This document shows, in pieces, positions 20,886-41,690 of a stretch of 64,000 nt of DNA. Under the pieces are notes generated by a model. The model searched no databases, was not told where the DNA came from, and worked only from the letters and a program-made list of their open reading frames with translations. Positions within the stretch are counted from its first letter, which is position 1; each line of letters starts with the position of its first letter. The stretch lies in NCBI GenBank assembly GCA_002917775.1, contig KZ627161.1:149762-213761 (forward strand). Direction: 5' to 3'. Origin of the DNA: Glaciozyma antarctica PI12. Its lineage: Eukaryota; Basidiomycota; Microbotryomycetes; Kriegeriales; Camptobasidiaceae. Position numbers and translations under genes: made by a program.

Positions 20886-22684
20886 CTACAGTAAGCACGG
20901 CAAGGACAATTTATTGCAGCGAACCAAAGCCTGTCGCCCCAGTCTATCAAACCTCCAGGAATCCTTCGCCAGCAGAGGGATGGCGAGCTGGACGAGGGTC
21001 TGGATGACGGAGAAGACGTAGGCGTAACCCTTGATGAACGTCTTGAGACCGGTGGTGGAAGCCGTGAGAGAGACGATGAGGCGGGGGATGAACTCGCGGA
21101 GGAAGAAGTACTTGCGCGACTCGTCGTCCTCGGTGGTGCACTCGACGAGCGAGAGCTCCGCGTTCCCGGCGATTTCTGGTGATGCCAAGTGGGTGAGCAG
21201 AACCCAGCTGAGGAGCAGCAGAAGAGCTCACGGTACAGAGTGAAAGCCAATCGAGCAGAGAGCCATCCGTCGACGCAGTCTTCCGATCCGTGGTCTCCAA
21301 AGATGTCGTTCAAGGCCTCCTCGACGCCCGTCCATTCGCCATCCCGTGCCACCTTATTCCTCCCCAGCGTCTCCTCTCGAACTCGTCCCCACTTTGCATC
21401 GTGCTGGCGACAGGGTTGGAGCTCGCGAAGCTCGTCTGCGTACGCCTCCTCGCCTCCTCGAACTGGTCCGGCGTCAGAGCCTCCACCTCCGCCTGATAAA
21501 TGACCGCCCTCAACACCATTTCCGCCGTCCCTCCTCCAGCAGAAAATAAGAGATAGTCGGAAACCTTGGCGCCCGTCGCGGGACGAATGCGCGCGGACTT
21601 GTCGACGAGACGGGCGAGGAAGGATTCAAGGGAGAGGATGGTGGGGATGATTCGGTGGTGAAATGCGAGCTGGTGGATGGCGCTAAAGAGGTAAGACCAG
21701 CCGAGGTAGAAGGCCAGGCGACGGGGAGGAGAGGAGGGGATGATAACGGTGGCGGGGACGAAGGGGCGGAGGTAGAAAGCCGAGTTCGGAGGGCCACCGA
21801 CGAAATCGACGGAGGCAGCAGAGATGACAGCGCACTCGGCGGCGGTAGCTAAAGAGAAAGCCAGACATCAGCTTCGTCCTCGAGCAGCACCATCTCAAGA
21901 CGTACCGGTGAGATAGAGCCCCGTCACTGGCGATAGCCATCCCTCTCGGCAGGAACACGCTTTTGACGCCTTGTTCGAGTCGAGCAGGCCTTTCCGCACG
22001 AGTGCATACGCCCCATCGTGCACTGAGCACCCCTCCAGCGCGTCACGCATAGCTTTCCTCTTCTCCGCGTCGCTGTCCCCCAAAGGCGTCTTCTCCATCA
22101 CCTGCAGGAGAGCCTCCATCACCATCCTCGCCGTCCCTCCCTCCTTGACAAACTTCGCGTAATAAAGTGCCCCCCGCAAGCTGTTGAACCTCCAACGGCG
22201 GCTCGGCAAGGACGTCCTCCAGCTCGGAGAGGGTAGGTAGAGAAGCGTCGCTTTTTGCAGAGCCACGCGATGGCGCCAACGACGTAGACAAGGCCTGCGA
22301 TGAATGGGCGGAGCTTGTCGGGGGTGCTGGGGAGGATGGAGGCGGGGAGGAAAGAGGCGAGAGGGAAGGAGTGAAGGTCGGAGGGGGAGGGGAATAGGAA
22401 GGTGTTGACGGAGGCGCAGAAGGCTTCGTAGGTGTCCGCAACGGCAGCTGGGAGTAGGAAGAGGGATCAGTGACGGGCTCTGGCTCTGCTTCATCCCTGC
22501 TGAACGCACTCCTGAGGTCCAGCTCCATTCGAGGAGAAAGAAAGCCCAGAGCGCAACTGCACTTGAGCAAAGGCGGCGGTATGGAGAGAGAGCGCGGGTG
22601 CAGTCCTGCTGCTGACGGTGAAGTTGAGAGAGAGGGTTGAGGGTTCGAGGGGATGGGAGGATGGAGAGAGAGCGAGAGAGCCAT
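20886..22684 (-). CDS. unknown module-repeat protein A, with apparent frame breaks
   Basis: First gene of the array, with two full modules and a truncated third. ATG 22682-22684 opens MALSLSLHPP, followed by the Cys box CSCALGFLSPRMELDL and an intron leading to AVADTYEAF. Module 2 begins CSCREGWLSPVTGLYLT, an intron, then TAAECAV, FYLRPFVPATVII, LGWSYLFSAIHQL and FSAGGGTAEMVLRAVI. Module 3 begins CVDGWLSARLAFTLYREL and runs through KTFIKGYAYVFSVI to a stop at 20886, lacking the AGGTA segment. Homologous blocks lie in different frames at three places: a T5 tract near 22252-22256 (plus strand), a C6 tract near 22170-22175, and around 21430-21455. The gene may be decaying or the consensus may contain single-base errors. 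Boundaries are therefore tentative. Confidence 0.45.
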
Positions 22685-22953
22685 TTTTCGAAGTCGATGT
22701 GACGATGTCGTCCGGGCTCTTTTTTCCTCTTCCTTTCGACTGAAATGGGAGAACTAAATCAAGATACTGTAAAGATGTAGGAACGGTCAAGGCGGAGAGA
22801 CGTTGCAGCGATACAACCTCGCTGCCGAGTTCGCAGACTCAGCTCTCTCACTGCCAGAGGCCAAAAGCGAGCCCCAGCGACAGTCCCGCCATCGTTGCAC
22901 GCAAAGTCGATAAAGAGAGCGTCTGCAACCCGTGCCACTCATCCCCTCGAAGC

Positions 22954-24259
22954 TCAATGCCTACTCTTCCTATGCCCATGTCCTCCTCCTCCCCCGTTCC
23001 CCCCTCCCCAACCTCCTCCATTCCCCCACCCGCCTCCGTTCCCCCATCCGCCAACCCCTCGACTCGTAGGACAGCTCTCCCCAGCCCACATCGTCGTCCT
23101 CGTCCCTCCGTACGTTACTCCTCCCCACACGACGCCTCCGACGGTACAGATTGATCCGATTGCAAGAGGCCTCCTCGACGTAGGGGTCGTCGGCGCAAGA
23201 GTCGTCCGCGCAGGAGTGGCTTGGATGGGGGTGGTGCGAACTTCGACGGAAGTGGTGCGAGGAGTGGTGAGTGAGGTCTGTGACGGCGGTTCGTCGTCGT
23301 TCGTAGTGCTGGAGGTCGCTGCGCGAGAGGAGGAGGGGGCCGCCTCTTCCGTGACCGCCGATTCCGCCTTCGCTTTCTTTGTCGTCGACGAACGTGCGGT
23401 CGAAGCGAGGATCCTCGTGACGACGACGTTCGAGCTTCGCACGGACGTGATCCCATCCACGACCGTCGTCTCCCTCCCAACCGTCATCTCCGTCATCCTC
23501 TCTCCTCCTCCGTTGGTTCCAACTCCCAGTCGTCCGTCCTCCGAGTTCTCAGCATCCTTCTTCCCTCCCAGCCCCGCCGCGAGTCCCACGACGAGCACGA
23601 GGAGCGCAACGATCCCGAGCGTCCAGAGCTTGCGCTTCCTCGTCCACGCACTCTTGTGCTCATCAGAAGGGTGCGTAAGCGGCTCCACCTCGTTCGAATC
23701 CCCAAACGGGTCCCTCGACTCCATCGCCGCAGACTTAGGGAGACTCGTGAGGCTCCTCGAATCGTAGCACTCTGCCGAGCGATGATCGTCCGCGGGTGGA
23801 AGAGGAGGAAGAGGGACGGTGGAAGAGCGGAAGGGGGAGGTGGTGTAGGTCGAGGAGGGTCGGTCGAAGAGGGGTTGAGCGGCGGAGAGGGGAGAGACGC
23901 GCTCTGCTGGGGGAGGAGACGGGGGTCGAATTGGGGAGACCGCGGGGAGGAGAGTAGGAGAGGTAGGGATCGTAGCCTTCCTGTTTGTGGAATCCTGGGT
24001 CAGTGTGAGGGTCTGAGAGGAGGGTCTGAGGACGCACCTGGATCTCGGACTGGGTAACGCTGATCCTCCTCAGCAGCTCGTCCGTCCGCTCCTGCTCTGA
24101 AAGGAAGGGATCCAGTCCCCTCCATACTGGCTTCCGACCGCCTGGGATGCCGACCTCCTGCATCGCGTGGGGGAAAGCCTCCTCAGGAAACCGACAGGAG
24201 CGCCTGATGGCGCCGGCGTCAGGGGGAGCGGGTGACGCGTAGGGGAGCTCGCTGGCCAT
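22954..24259 (-). CDS. single-pass membrane protein with Ser/Thr-rich and Gly-rich ectodomain
   Basis: ATG 24257-24259 (MASELPYASPAPP) starts a cytosolic N-terminal half with LSEQERTDELLRRISVTQ. One intron (GTGCGT donor, branch and CCCAG acceptor about 24003-24045) joins it to a Pro/Ser-rich stretch. Near 23590-23650 a basic stretch KSAWTRKRKLW precedes one strongly hydrophobic segment, LGIVALLVLVVGLAAGLGG. The remaining residues are Thr/Ser-rich, likely glycosylated, and end in a GWGNGGG-type Gly/Trp repeat with a basic HGHRKSRH end (stop 22954). There is no N-terminal signal peptide, so the membrane segment should act as signal anchor with the C-terminal part outside. The layout suggests a cell-surface or wall-sensor-like protein, but no known domain is seen. 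Confidence 0.6.
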
Positions 24260-24863
24260 GCTGGCCGCGCTGAAGAGGTTGTAGGAACGAGAGCGGCAAA
24301 AGCAGAGGAGAAGAGGAGAGGAGAGGAGGGCCCAGTCCACCGGGACCTGCCGAGCGTCCCAAGCGCAGCGGAGGAGGTTCCACGTTGGTGCGCGTTTCAG
24401 GGGGAGTTCGCTCCTGACGATCGCGCTTGATATGCTCAGCTTTCACGGTACTGTATGAGGCGCAGTTGTGGTAGACGTGAGCTCACAAACTAAAGAGACG
24501 TCGAACGAGCCTGAGATGCGTGCGATGGAGAGAGGTCGCGCGTGCCAGCTCCAGCAGGAGGGGACCAGCAGCGACAAGCTCTGTCCCTGCAGCTTGTATG
24601 AAGCAGAGAGTACGAGCAGGAAGACCACGGCGAGAGAGCAACCCTCTGAAGCCAAGTCGCGGATCGCGTTGACGGTCTTCCGTACGTCTTCCTCCTTCCA
24701 GCTCCCACTGCTCTCCCCGCCCTCCCCCACAGTACCACACCACACCACACCACACCGCCCAGAAGCCGCATTCACCTCGCCACGCCCTTCCTCAGGCCGA
24801 AACCGCCCACACCAACCGCGTCGCGTCAATCGCGTCCCCTCCTTCCACCTCGACGCGCTCGCC
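24260..24863. other. divergent intergenic region with ACCACACC-type simple repeat
   Basis: 604 bp between two divergently transcribed genes (membrane protein and CENP-S), so it must contain both promoters. A short simple repeat of the cacca/accacacc type lies at about 24733-24755. No gene is seen; the long plus-strand frame through here is noise leading into the CENP-S start. Confidence 0.5.
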
Positions 24864-25794
24864 ATGCCGCCCAAGGCCAAAGCTGACGACACCCTCCTCT
24901 CGCGCCAGGTCCGTCCCTCCCCTTGCCCTCCCTCCTCCCTGCCCTGTCCTCCCATCCCCCTCCTACCGCTGTCCTCGCCGCACTACCACCTCCACCACCT
25001 CCCGCCTCCACCTCCCCTCTCCCTCCCCCACGCACAGCTAACCTCTCCCTTACCAGAGCCTAAAATCCGCCATCTGGTACACAGTCTCCAAGATCGTCGA
25101 AGAAGAAGAGCTCTCCCTCGGCATCGCCGCCTCAGAACACTTCGTCGCCTCCCTCTCCGAACTCGTCTTTGCCCAAGCTCGTTCGTCCCTTCCCCTTTCC
25201 TGCTTCCACTCCACTGACGGTGGCACAGTGAGCCTAGGGAAGGATTTGGAGAGTTTCGCTCAGTACGCTCCTTCTCTCCCCCCTGTCCTCTTTCCTCAGC
25301 TGATGCGAGCAGGCACGCGGGCCGGACGACAGTCAATATCGAGGATGTCAAGGTACGCTCTCCCCCCTCCTCCGGTGCGTGCGCTAACCCGCTCGAGCAG
25401 CTCGTAGCACGCCGTAACGACGCTCTTGTGCGTCCTCCCTTCCTCCCTCCCACCCCCACCCACCCCGAGCGACCGACCTCCCACCTCCTCCTCCTCCTCC
25501 TCCCCACCCTCCCTCCTTTCACCCGACTCTCTCGAAAGGAAGGAATTCGCTAACCCCCCTCACGAACGCAGTACGAGCTCATCACCTCCTCCGCAACCCA
25601 ACACGGTCTCTCCCTCGCTTCTCTTAAGCCCCGCGCGAAGCCTCGTGCAAAGTCTGAGAAAGGGAAGGACGGCGCGGATAAGGGCAAGGGAAAGGGGAAG
25701 GAGAAAGCGATGGATGTGGATGAGGAGGAGGAGCCCGTTAAGAAGAAGCCTAGGGCTAGAAAAGTGCCGGCTGGGGAGGGGAAGAAGAGCTGAG
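24864..25794 (+). CDS. MHF1: CENP-S / MHF1 histone-fold protein
   Basis: A histone-fold subunit that pairs with CENP-X/MHF2 at kinetochores and with FANCM-type helicases at stalled forks. ATG 24864-24866 opens MPPKAKADDTLLSRQ; the histone fold is spread over short exons: SLKSAIWYTVSKIVEEEEL, GIAASEHFVASLSELVFAQ, VSLGKDLESFAQ, HAGRTTVNIEDVK and LVARRNDALYELI. The alternation of helices and the VNIEDVKLVARRN block are diagnostic. The C-terminal tail is a long Lys/Glu-rich segment (KGKGKGKEKAMDVDEEEEP, then KKKPRARK), longer than in many fungal homologues and likely disordered and nuclear-targeting. The stop is TGA 25792-25794. It faces the 14-3-3 gene tail to tail. Confidence 0.9.
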
Positions 25795-26084
25795 CGGGAC
25801 CATGGAATCGAGCGTTGCATGGATTCGAAGTTGCTGAGATTGAAAGTGGGAGCTGGGAGGGAGCGGTGGAGGGTTGCGACCGAGCAGTGTAGGGAGCTGG
25901 AGGAGGGAGCGGTGGAATCGAGCTGTTCGCACGAAGGAAGGGGTTCCCGCTACTGACTGACAATAAAGGTTGTTGAGTAGAAAGCTAGTTTCGGATGTGG
26001 AGGGGTAAATCCAAAGAGAGGGAGAGAGAGTCGCTACGAGAAATCCAGAAGACGAATGGGAAGGGAGAACGCGCCGAGAGAGGT

Positions 26085-27625
26085 TTAGGCCTCGGTCTCG
26101 ACGGGTGCGTCCTCTGCCTTGGAGCCTCCTTGTCCGCCTTGTCGTCCGCCACGTCGTTGAGGTCTGAAGTCCACAGACTGCGCCCATCGCAACATCAGCT
26201 CTCGCACGAACGAAAACAGGAAATGGAACGCACGTGAGGTTGTCGCGGAGGAGTTGCATGATCTGCGTAACGGTCGTCAGCTCTGTCAGAAGAAGGAAGG
26301 GGGAAGGGAACGCACGAGGGTGGAATCCTTGTAGCTCTCCTCGCTGAGGGTATCGAGCTCGGCGATCGCGTCGTCGAACGCCGTCTTGGCGAGGTGGCAA
26401 GCGCGCTCGGGCGAGTTGAGGATCTGCGAATTTCGCTTCAGCTCCTGCGCGTACGAGAAACCGAAAGGACTGGACGGACCTCGTAGTAGAAGACGGAGAA
26501 GTTGAGGGCGAGTCCGAGACGGATGGGGTCTGTTGAGGAGAACGAGTTAGCTCGTCGGTCGCGGTCGCGTGATGAATTGGTTGAGCGCTTCGAGGGGAGG
26601 GGGGTAGAGCACAGCCCAGAGCTCATAGCCAGCTCGTCGCGTCGAATGGGGGGGGGGGGGTAGGAGGAGCCACTCACGCGTAGGGGCAAGCTCGGAGGAC
26701 GCGATGGCGGAGGCGGTCTTGTACGACTCGTGGGCGGCCTCAGAAGACGTCTTGCGGGTGTCTCCAGCGGCAAACTCGGCGAGGTAGCGGTGGTAGTCTC
26801 CCTTCATCTTGTGGTAGAAGACCTAAGAAAACGCGCAAGGTTAGTTGAGGTCTTGTGGGGGGGGGGCCGAGAGTGAAGAAGCGAGATCGAGGAATGAGGA
26901 GTGGAGGAAGGAAGAAAGAAACGCGCCTTGGACTCTCCAGCCTGGGCAGCAGGGATCAAGTGCTGGTCGAGGACCTCGAGGATGTCGTTGCAGACGTCCG
27001 AGAGCTCGGCCTCGACCTTCTGGCGGTACGCCTTGATCTTCTCCACCTGGCTCTCGTTCCCCTTGCTCTCCTCCTTCTGCTCGATCGAGCTGATGATCCT
27101 CCACGAAGCACGACGCGCGCCGATAACGTTCTTGTACGAGACGGAGAGGAGGTTGCGCTCCTCGACGGTGAGCTCGAGACCGAGCTGCGTTTCGGGCGTC
27201 GCGTCAGTGAGAGCAGTGGGAGCGGAGGAGGGGAAGCTACCTTGGCAACGTCCTTCATGCTGCACGAAAACTGCCGTCAGCATCTATCCCCGCACTGTCC
27301 TCCTCGAGGGGCGCCCCAAAAGGGTGTTAGGGAAGGGAGACGTACTAGGTGACCATCTCATCGTAACGCTCACTCTGCACGACGTGGGAAAGGGGGAGGA
27401 AGCACTGTTAGCGCCCGTTCAGCTCTAGATTCCCATCACGCTTGCCCAGCCCAGGCGAGACGCGCGTAAGCCCCTCCCCCTGCCACACCCCACGCGTTCC
27501 TCGTCCCCTCTCCCGCCCACCAGTACATACTCCACACGAATTGGAAGAGGAGAACGCACCTGCTCGGCAATGCGGCCCATGTAAACGAGCTCGGATCGTG
27601 CATCAAGAGGGGCGGCGGACGACAT
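26085..27625 (-). CDS. 14-3-3 protein
   Basis: A phosphoserine/phosphothreonine-binding adaptor. ATG 27623-27625 opens [22 protein letters not shown]. The core helices follow: [104 protein letters not shown], and [15 protein letters not shown]. These are near-invariant 14-3-3 blocks. After DKADKE the frame that carries the conserved helices runs on into a basic tail to a stop near 25985, whereas a one-base shift near 26124 gives the usual short acidic tail and the stop at 26085-26087 used here. Seven or so introns; two contain long G tracts (about 26646-26660 and 26858-26868). Function is secure, the last 15 residues are not. Confidence 0.92.
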
Positions 27626-28051
27626 TGTTTGTTGATGGGGAGGGGGGTCTAAGGAAGGCGGTGGGACTATCGGGTCGGGAAAGCGCGTGGTGTCGTGTGA
27701 TGAGCGGGTGGAGTGGGCGGTGGAGCGTAGGAGGGGCGAGTGAGGCGAGGGAGTGAGAGGGACGTTGGGATGGGCGGGCGGCGGTTTGAGAGGGGCGAGT
27801 GGATGGAAGGCGGAGATGATCAGCTTGGGGAGTCACCTTGAGCTTGGCTGTGTACTCACGTAGAAGTGGATGGCGAAAGTCTAGTAGGGAGAAGCAACAA
27901 GGATGGAGGAGAGCCTGGGGGAGGAAGGGGCGCCGAATGTCTCACTTTTTAATTCGATTTATTCAATTTAATCTTCCTTTTTTCTTCGTCGCAACATTCC
28001 GGAGTCCCGTTCCTCTTCATTTCTCGGTCGATATCGCTCGATAAATACACT
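27626..28051. other. intergenic region between 14-3-3 and MET17 copy a
   Basis: 426 bp upstream of 14-3-3 and downstream of the MET17 copy a stop. A relatively AT-rich stretch at 27945-27985 (attcgatttattcaatttaa) is unusual for this GC-rich window and probably belongs to the terminator/3' flank or core promoter. No gene seen. Confidence 0.4.
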
Positions 28052-30321
<2,270 letters not shown>

Positions 30322-30563
30322 TGGTAGAGACCAGGGATTTGCGAGAGCAGAGGAGAGCAGAGTAGGAGCAGAGGACTGCGGAAGACAAAGACAAAGACAA
30401 CAAGTTGAAGGTCGCGCGTCGATGGCGTTTTCGGACGAAACGGGCTCAAAGGTGTTTATCTCGCTGCCGAAGATGGGAAGGGAGAAGTGCAGAGCAGTCG
30501 ATGAGAAGAGCCTAGGAAGCACTGATCAAGCAGTTATCACATTCCAAGCGTCGACTGCATCGC

Positions 30564-37949
<7,386 letters not shown>

Positions 37950-38473
37950 AGTCGCAAAGTCGGGCGGTCGGCGCTGAAGGAGAGCTCAGCCCGGAAAGCA
38001 GCTAGCCCAACACGCTAGGTGCTACGGTGAAAGTAGTAGCGAGATTGACCGAGGTTGAGTCCCTCCTCCTCCTCCTTCTTCCTTCGCCCCTTTGCCTCGT
38101 CGACTATCACTGCTTAAGCTGAGCTTGTTGCTTCTCTCCCTCGATCCTCCTTGTCGCGTTCAAAGCTACGGGAGAGCGTCGCTCTCAACTCCGAGGACTC
38201 TTTCCTCCCAGTTCGTTCGCGCCGAGTTGAACGCCTGTCGCGTCGTTTGTCGCCTGCTCGTACTCTTCGCCTTCTGCCTAACCGACGCGCTCGCTGCTCT
38301 CTTTCCGCTCGCCCACCAGCTTCCCCGGCTAAGGCCCGATTTGATATCCCCCAGGGTCGGGTCCCATTAGGTATTGCGCCTTCGCCTCCCCCACTTGCAC
38401 TCAGCCCTTCTCCTCCTCTCTCCACTCATCCACCTTCACCTCTTCACCCCCATCCTCACACGTACTAGCACCA
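37950..38473. promoter_or_regulatory. divergent promoter region, SMC2 / MET17 copy c
   Basis: 524 bp between the minus-strand SMC2 ATG and the plus-strand MET17 copy c ATG, so both promoters must lie here. I found no CACGTG site of the Cbf1/Met4 type. A pyrimidine-rich stretch (about 38380-38455, ctcccc/cctctc) runs up to the MET17 copy c start, typical of strong basidiomycete promoters. Confidence 0.5.
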
Positions 38474-40586
<2,113 letters not shown>

Positions 40587-40816
40587 GCAGGCGTCTTCGG
40601 GTGGAGAGAGGGATGGGTTTTTGTTATTTCAGTGGGCTTGCTGGCTTCGGAGGGACGGGTGACTGCTCGATATCTGCGCCAGGACCTGTTTTCGCCTCGT
40701 TCGTTCTTCTCGCTCGAGCATAAACTTGCTGGCACTCTCTACGCCACAGCTCAGCTGTGTCTCCTTCCCTCCTTTCGACCACTCCTCCCCTCCTCACTCG
40801 AAAGCCCCCCTCGAAC

Positions 40817-41041
40817 ATGCATTCCTCGCCACCTCGCTCGCTGCTCAAGATCACGCGGTTCGCAATTTCGCATCCCACCCCCCCTTCTTCCTCGCAAGCG
40901 TCCTCCTTGACTCTCACCAAACAAAGTGGGGCGACGGAGCAGATTAAATTGATGACTTTGAAAGAGAAGGCGCGGAGAGAGCAGCGAAAACAGCAGAGGT
41001 TGGAGTCTCGCGTGCGAGCTTCGCAGGGTACATCCGTATAA
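40817..41041 (+). CDS. small hypothetical protein, possibly mitochondrial
   Basis: A 74-residue open frame from ATG 40817 to TAA 41041. The N-terminal 35 residues are Ser/Arg-rich without acidic residues (MHSSPPRSLLKITRFAISHP), the composition of a mitochondrial presequence. The C-terminal half is a charged helix, LKEKARREQRKQQRLESRV. It sits 231 bp after MET17 copy c and ends 20 bp before the convergent small gene at 41061-41488. I do not recognise a family, and a chance frame cannot be excluded. Confidence 0.35.
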   Translation: MHSSPPRSLLKITRFAISHPTPPSSSQASSLTLTKQSGATEQIKLMTLKEKARREQRKQQRLESRVRASQGTSV

Positions 41042-41060
41042 GTTAGGTGATATCGCCAGT

Positions 41061-41488
41061 CTACTGAGAGGAAGAGGAGATGTCAGTGGTAGACGACAAG
41101 CTACGAGAGGAGAGCGCTGACCTCCACATCAGCCTCTTCCGCCACCGCAGCGTCACCTCCAACGGCCTTGACCTTCTTCTTCTGCAGCTTGCTCTTCTTC
41201 TTCTTCGTAGGTACTCCTGTGCGATCACACACGTCAGTTCGAGCAAGGGAAGCGAAGAGTAGGACGCACCTTCACGAACGATCAGCTTTGCCTTCAGCCC
41301 GTCAGCGCTGTACGCACAATCCACTCCCAGCTTCTTCTTAACTGCGCAGCAAAAGCTACCATCAGCTCGTCTCCTCGCACCAACCCACGCCGACTCACGA
41401 TCATCCAGCTTCTCCGCCTTGCGATATTCCTATATTCATCTCGGGCCTTGAGCTCTTTGGAGGCTGCCGCCAGTCGATTGTGCGCCAT
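41061..41488 (-). CDS. small Lys-rich hypothetical protein, with a frame break
   Basis: ATG 41486-41488 opens MAHNRLAAASKELKARDEY. The following blocks KKKLGVDCAYSADGLKAKLI (about 41280-41340) and VPTKKKKSKLQKKKVKAVGG (about 41150-41215) join through introns with normal donors, branch sites and acceptors, and the last intron runs to a TAG at 41061-41063 right after DVE. The first exon does not join in frame: at 41421-41440 the hexamer atattc occurs twice, and the 8-base excess disrupts the reading DEYRKAEKLDD. This may be a small tandem duplication in this strain, or a consensus error. Composition suggests a nuclear or ribosome-associated basic protein, but no family is recognised. Confidence 0.4.
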
Positions 41489-41690
41489 CTAGAGAAGAGC
41501 AGATAGCGTGGTTGGAGTTGTCTGATCCGTTAGCGGCTCCTGGCGTCACGGGAAGGCCTCTGGCGCTAGGGCAAGCTGAGGGAGGTGAACGGAGAGAGCC
41601 GAGGAGGAGAGACGCAACTCCACCTCTTCGACCTCGACCTACACCAGCCAACACCCCACGCGACCTCGAGCACACCGAGGAGCTGCTAAA

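Larger units (their letters stand above)
18105..22684 (-). repeat. tandem array of one protein-coding module (about six copies in three genes)
   Basis: Six or seven copies of a roughly 190-residue module share, in order: a Cys box of the form C-x-C/GxC..GWLS with a following hydrophobic L; a phase-1 intron; a T/A-A-D box; an aromatic-rich I/VP segment; FxKGYAFVFSAI; PTLxxLE; SDY; AGGTARMALxALI; and PCxxHDxxWxxMxxxLL. The copies diverge strongly at the base level but keep the block order. This defines both gene-level and module-level duplication. Confidence 0.7.

Noticed and set aside
23685-23705. gttcgaatcc, a B-box-like tRNA signature
   Set aside because: It is inside the coding sequence of the membrane protein, and no A-box or acceptor-stem pairing was found around it.
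22895-23767. 290-codon plus-strand open frame
   Set aside because: It is the complement of the Ser/Thr-rich membrane protein gene on the minus strand; its translation is low-complexity and has no start or splice context.
37950-38473. cacacgta near the MET17 copy c start as a Cbf1/Met4 site
   Set aside because: It lacks the CACGTG core, and no second supporting motif was found.
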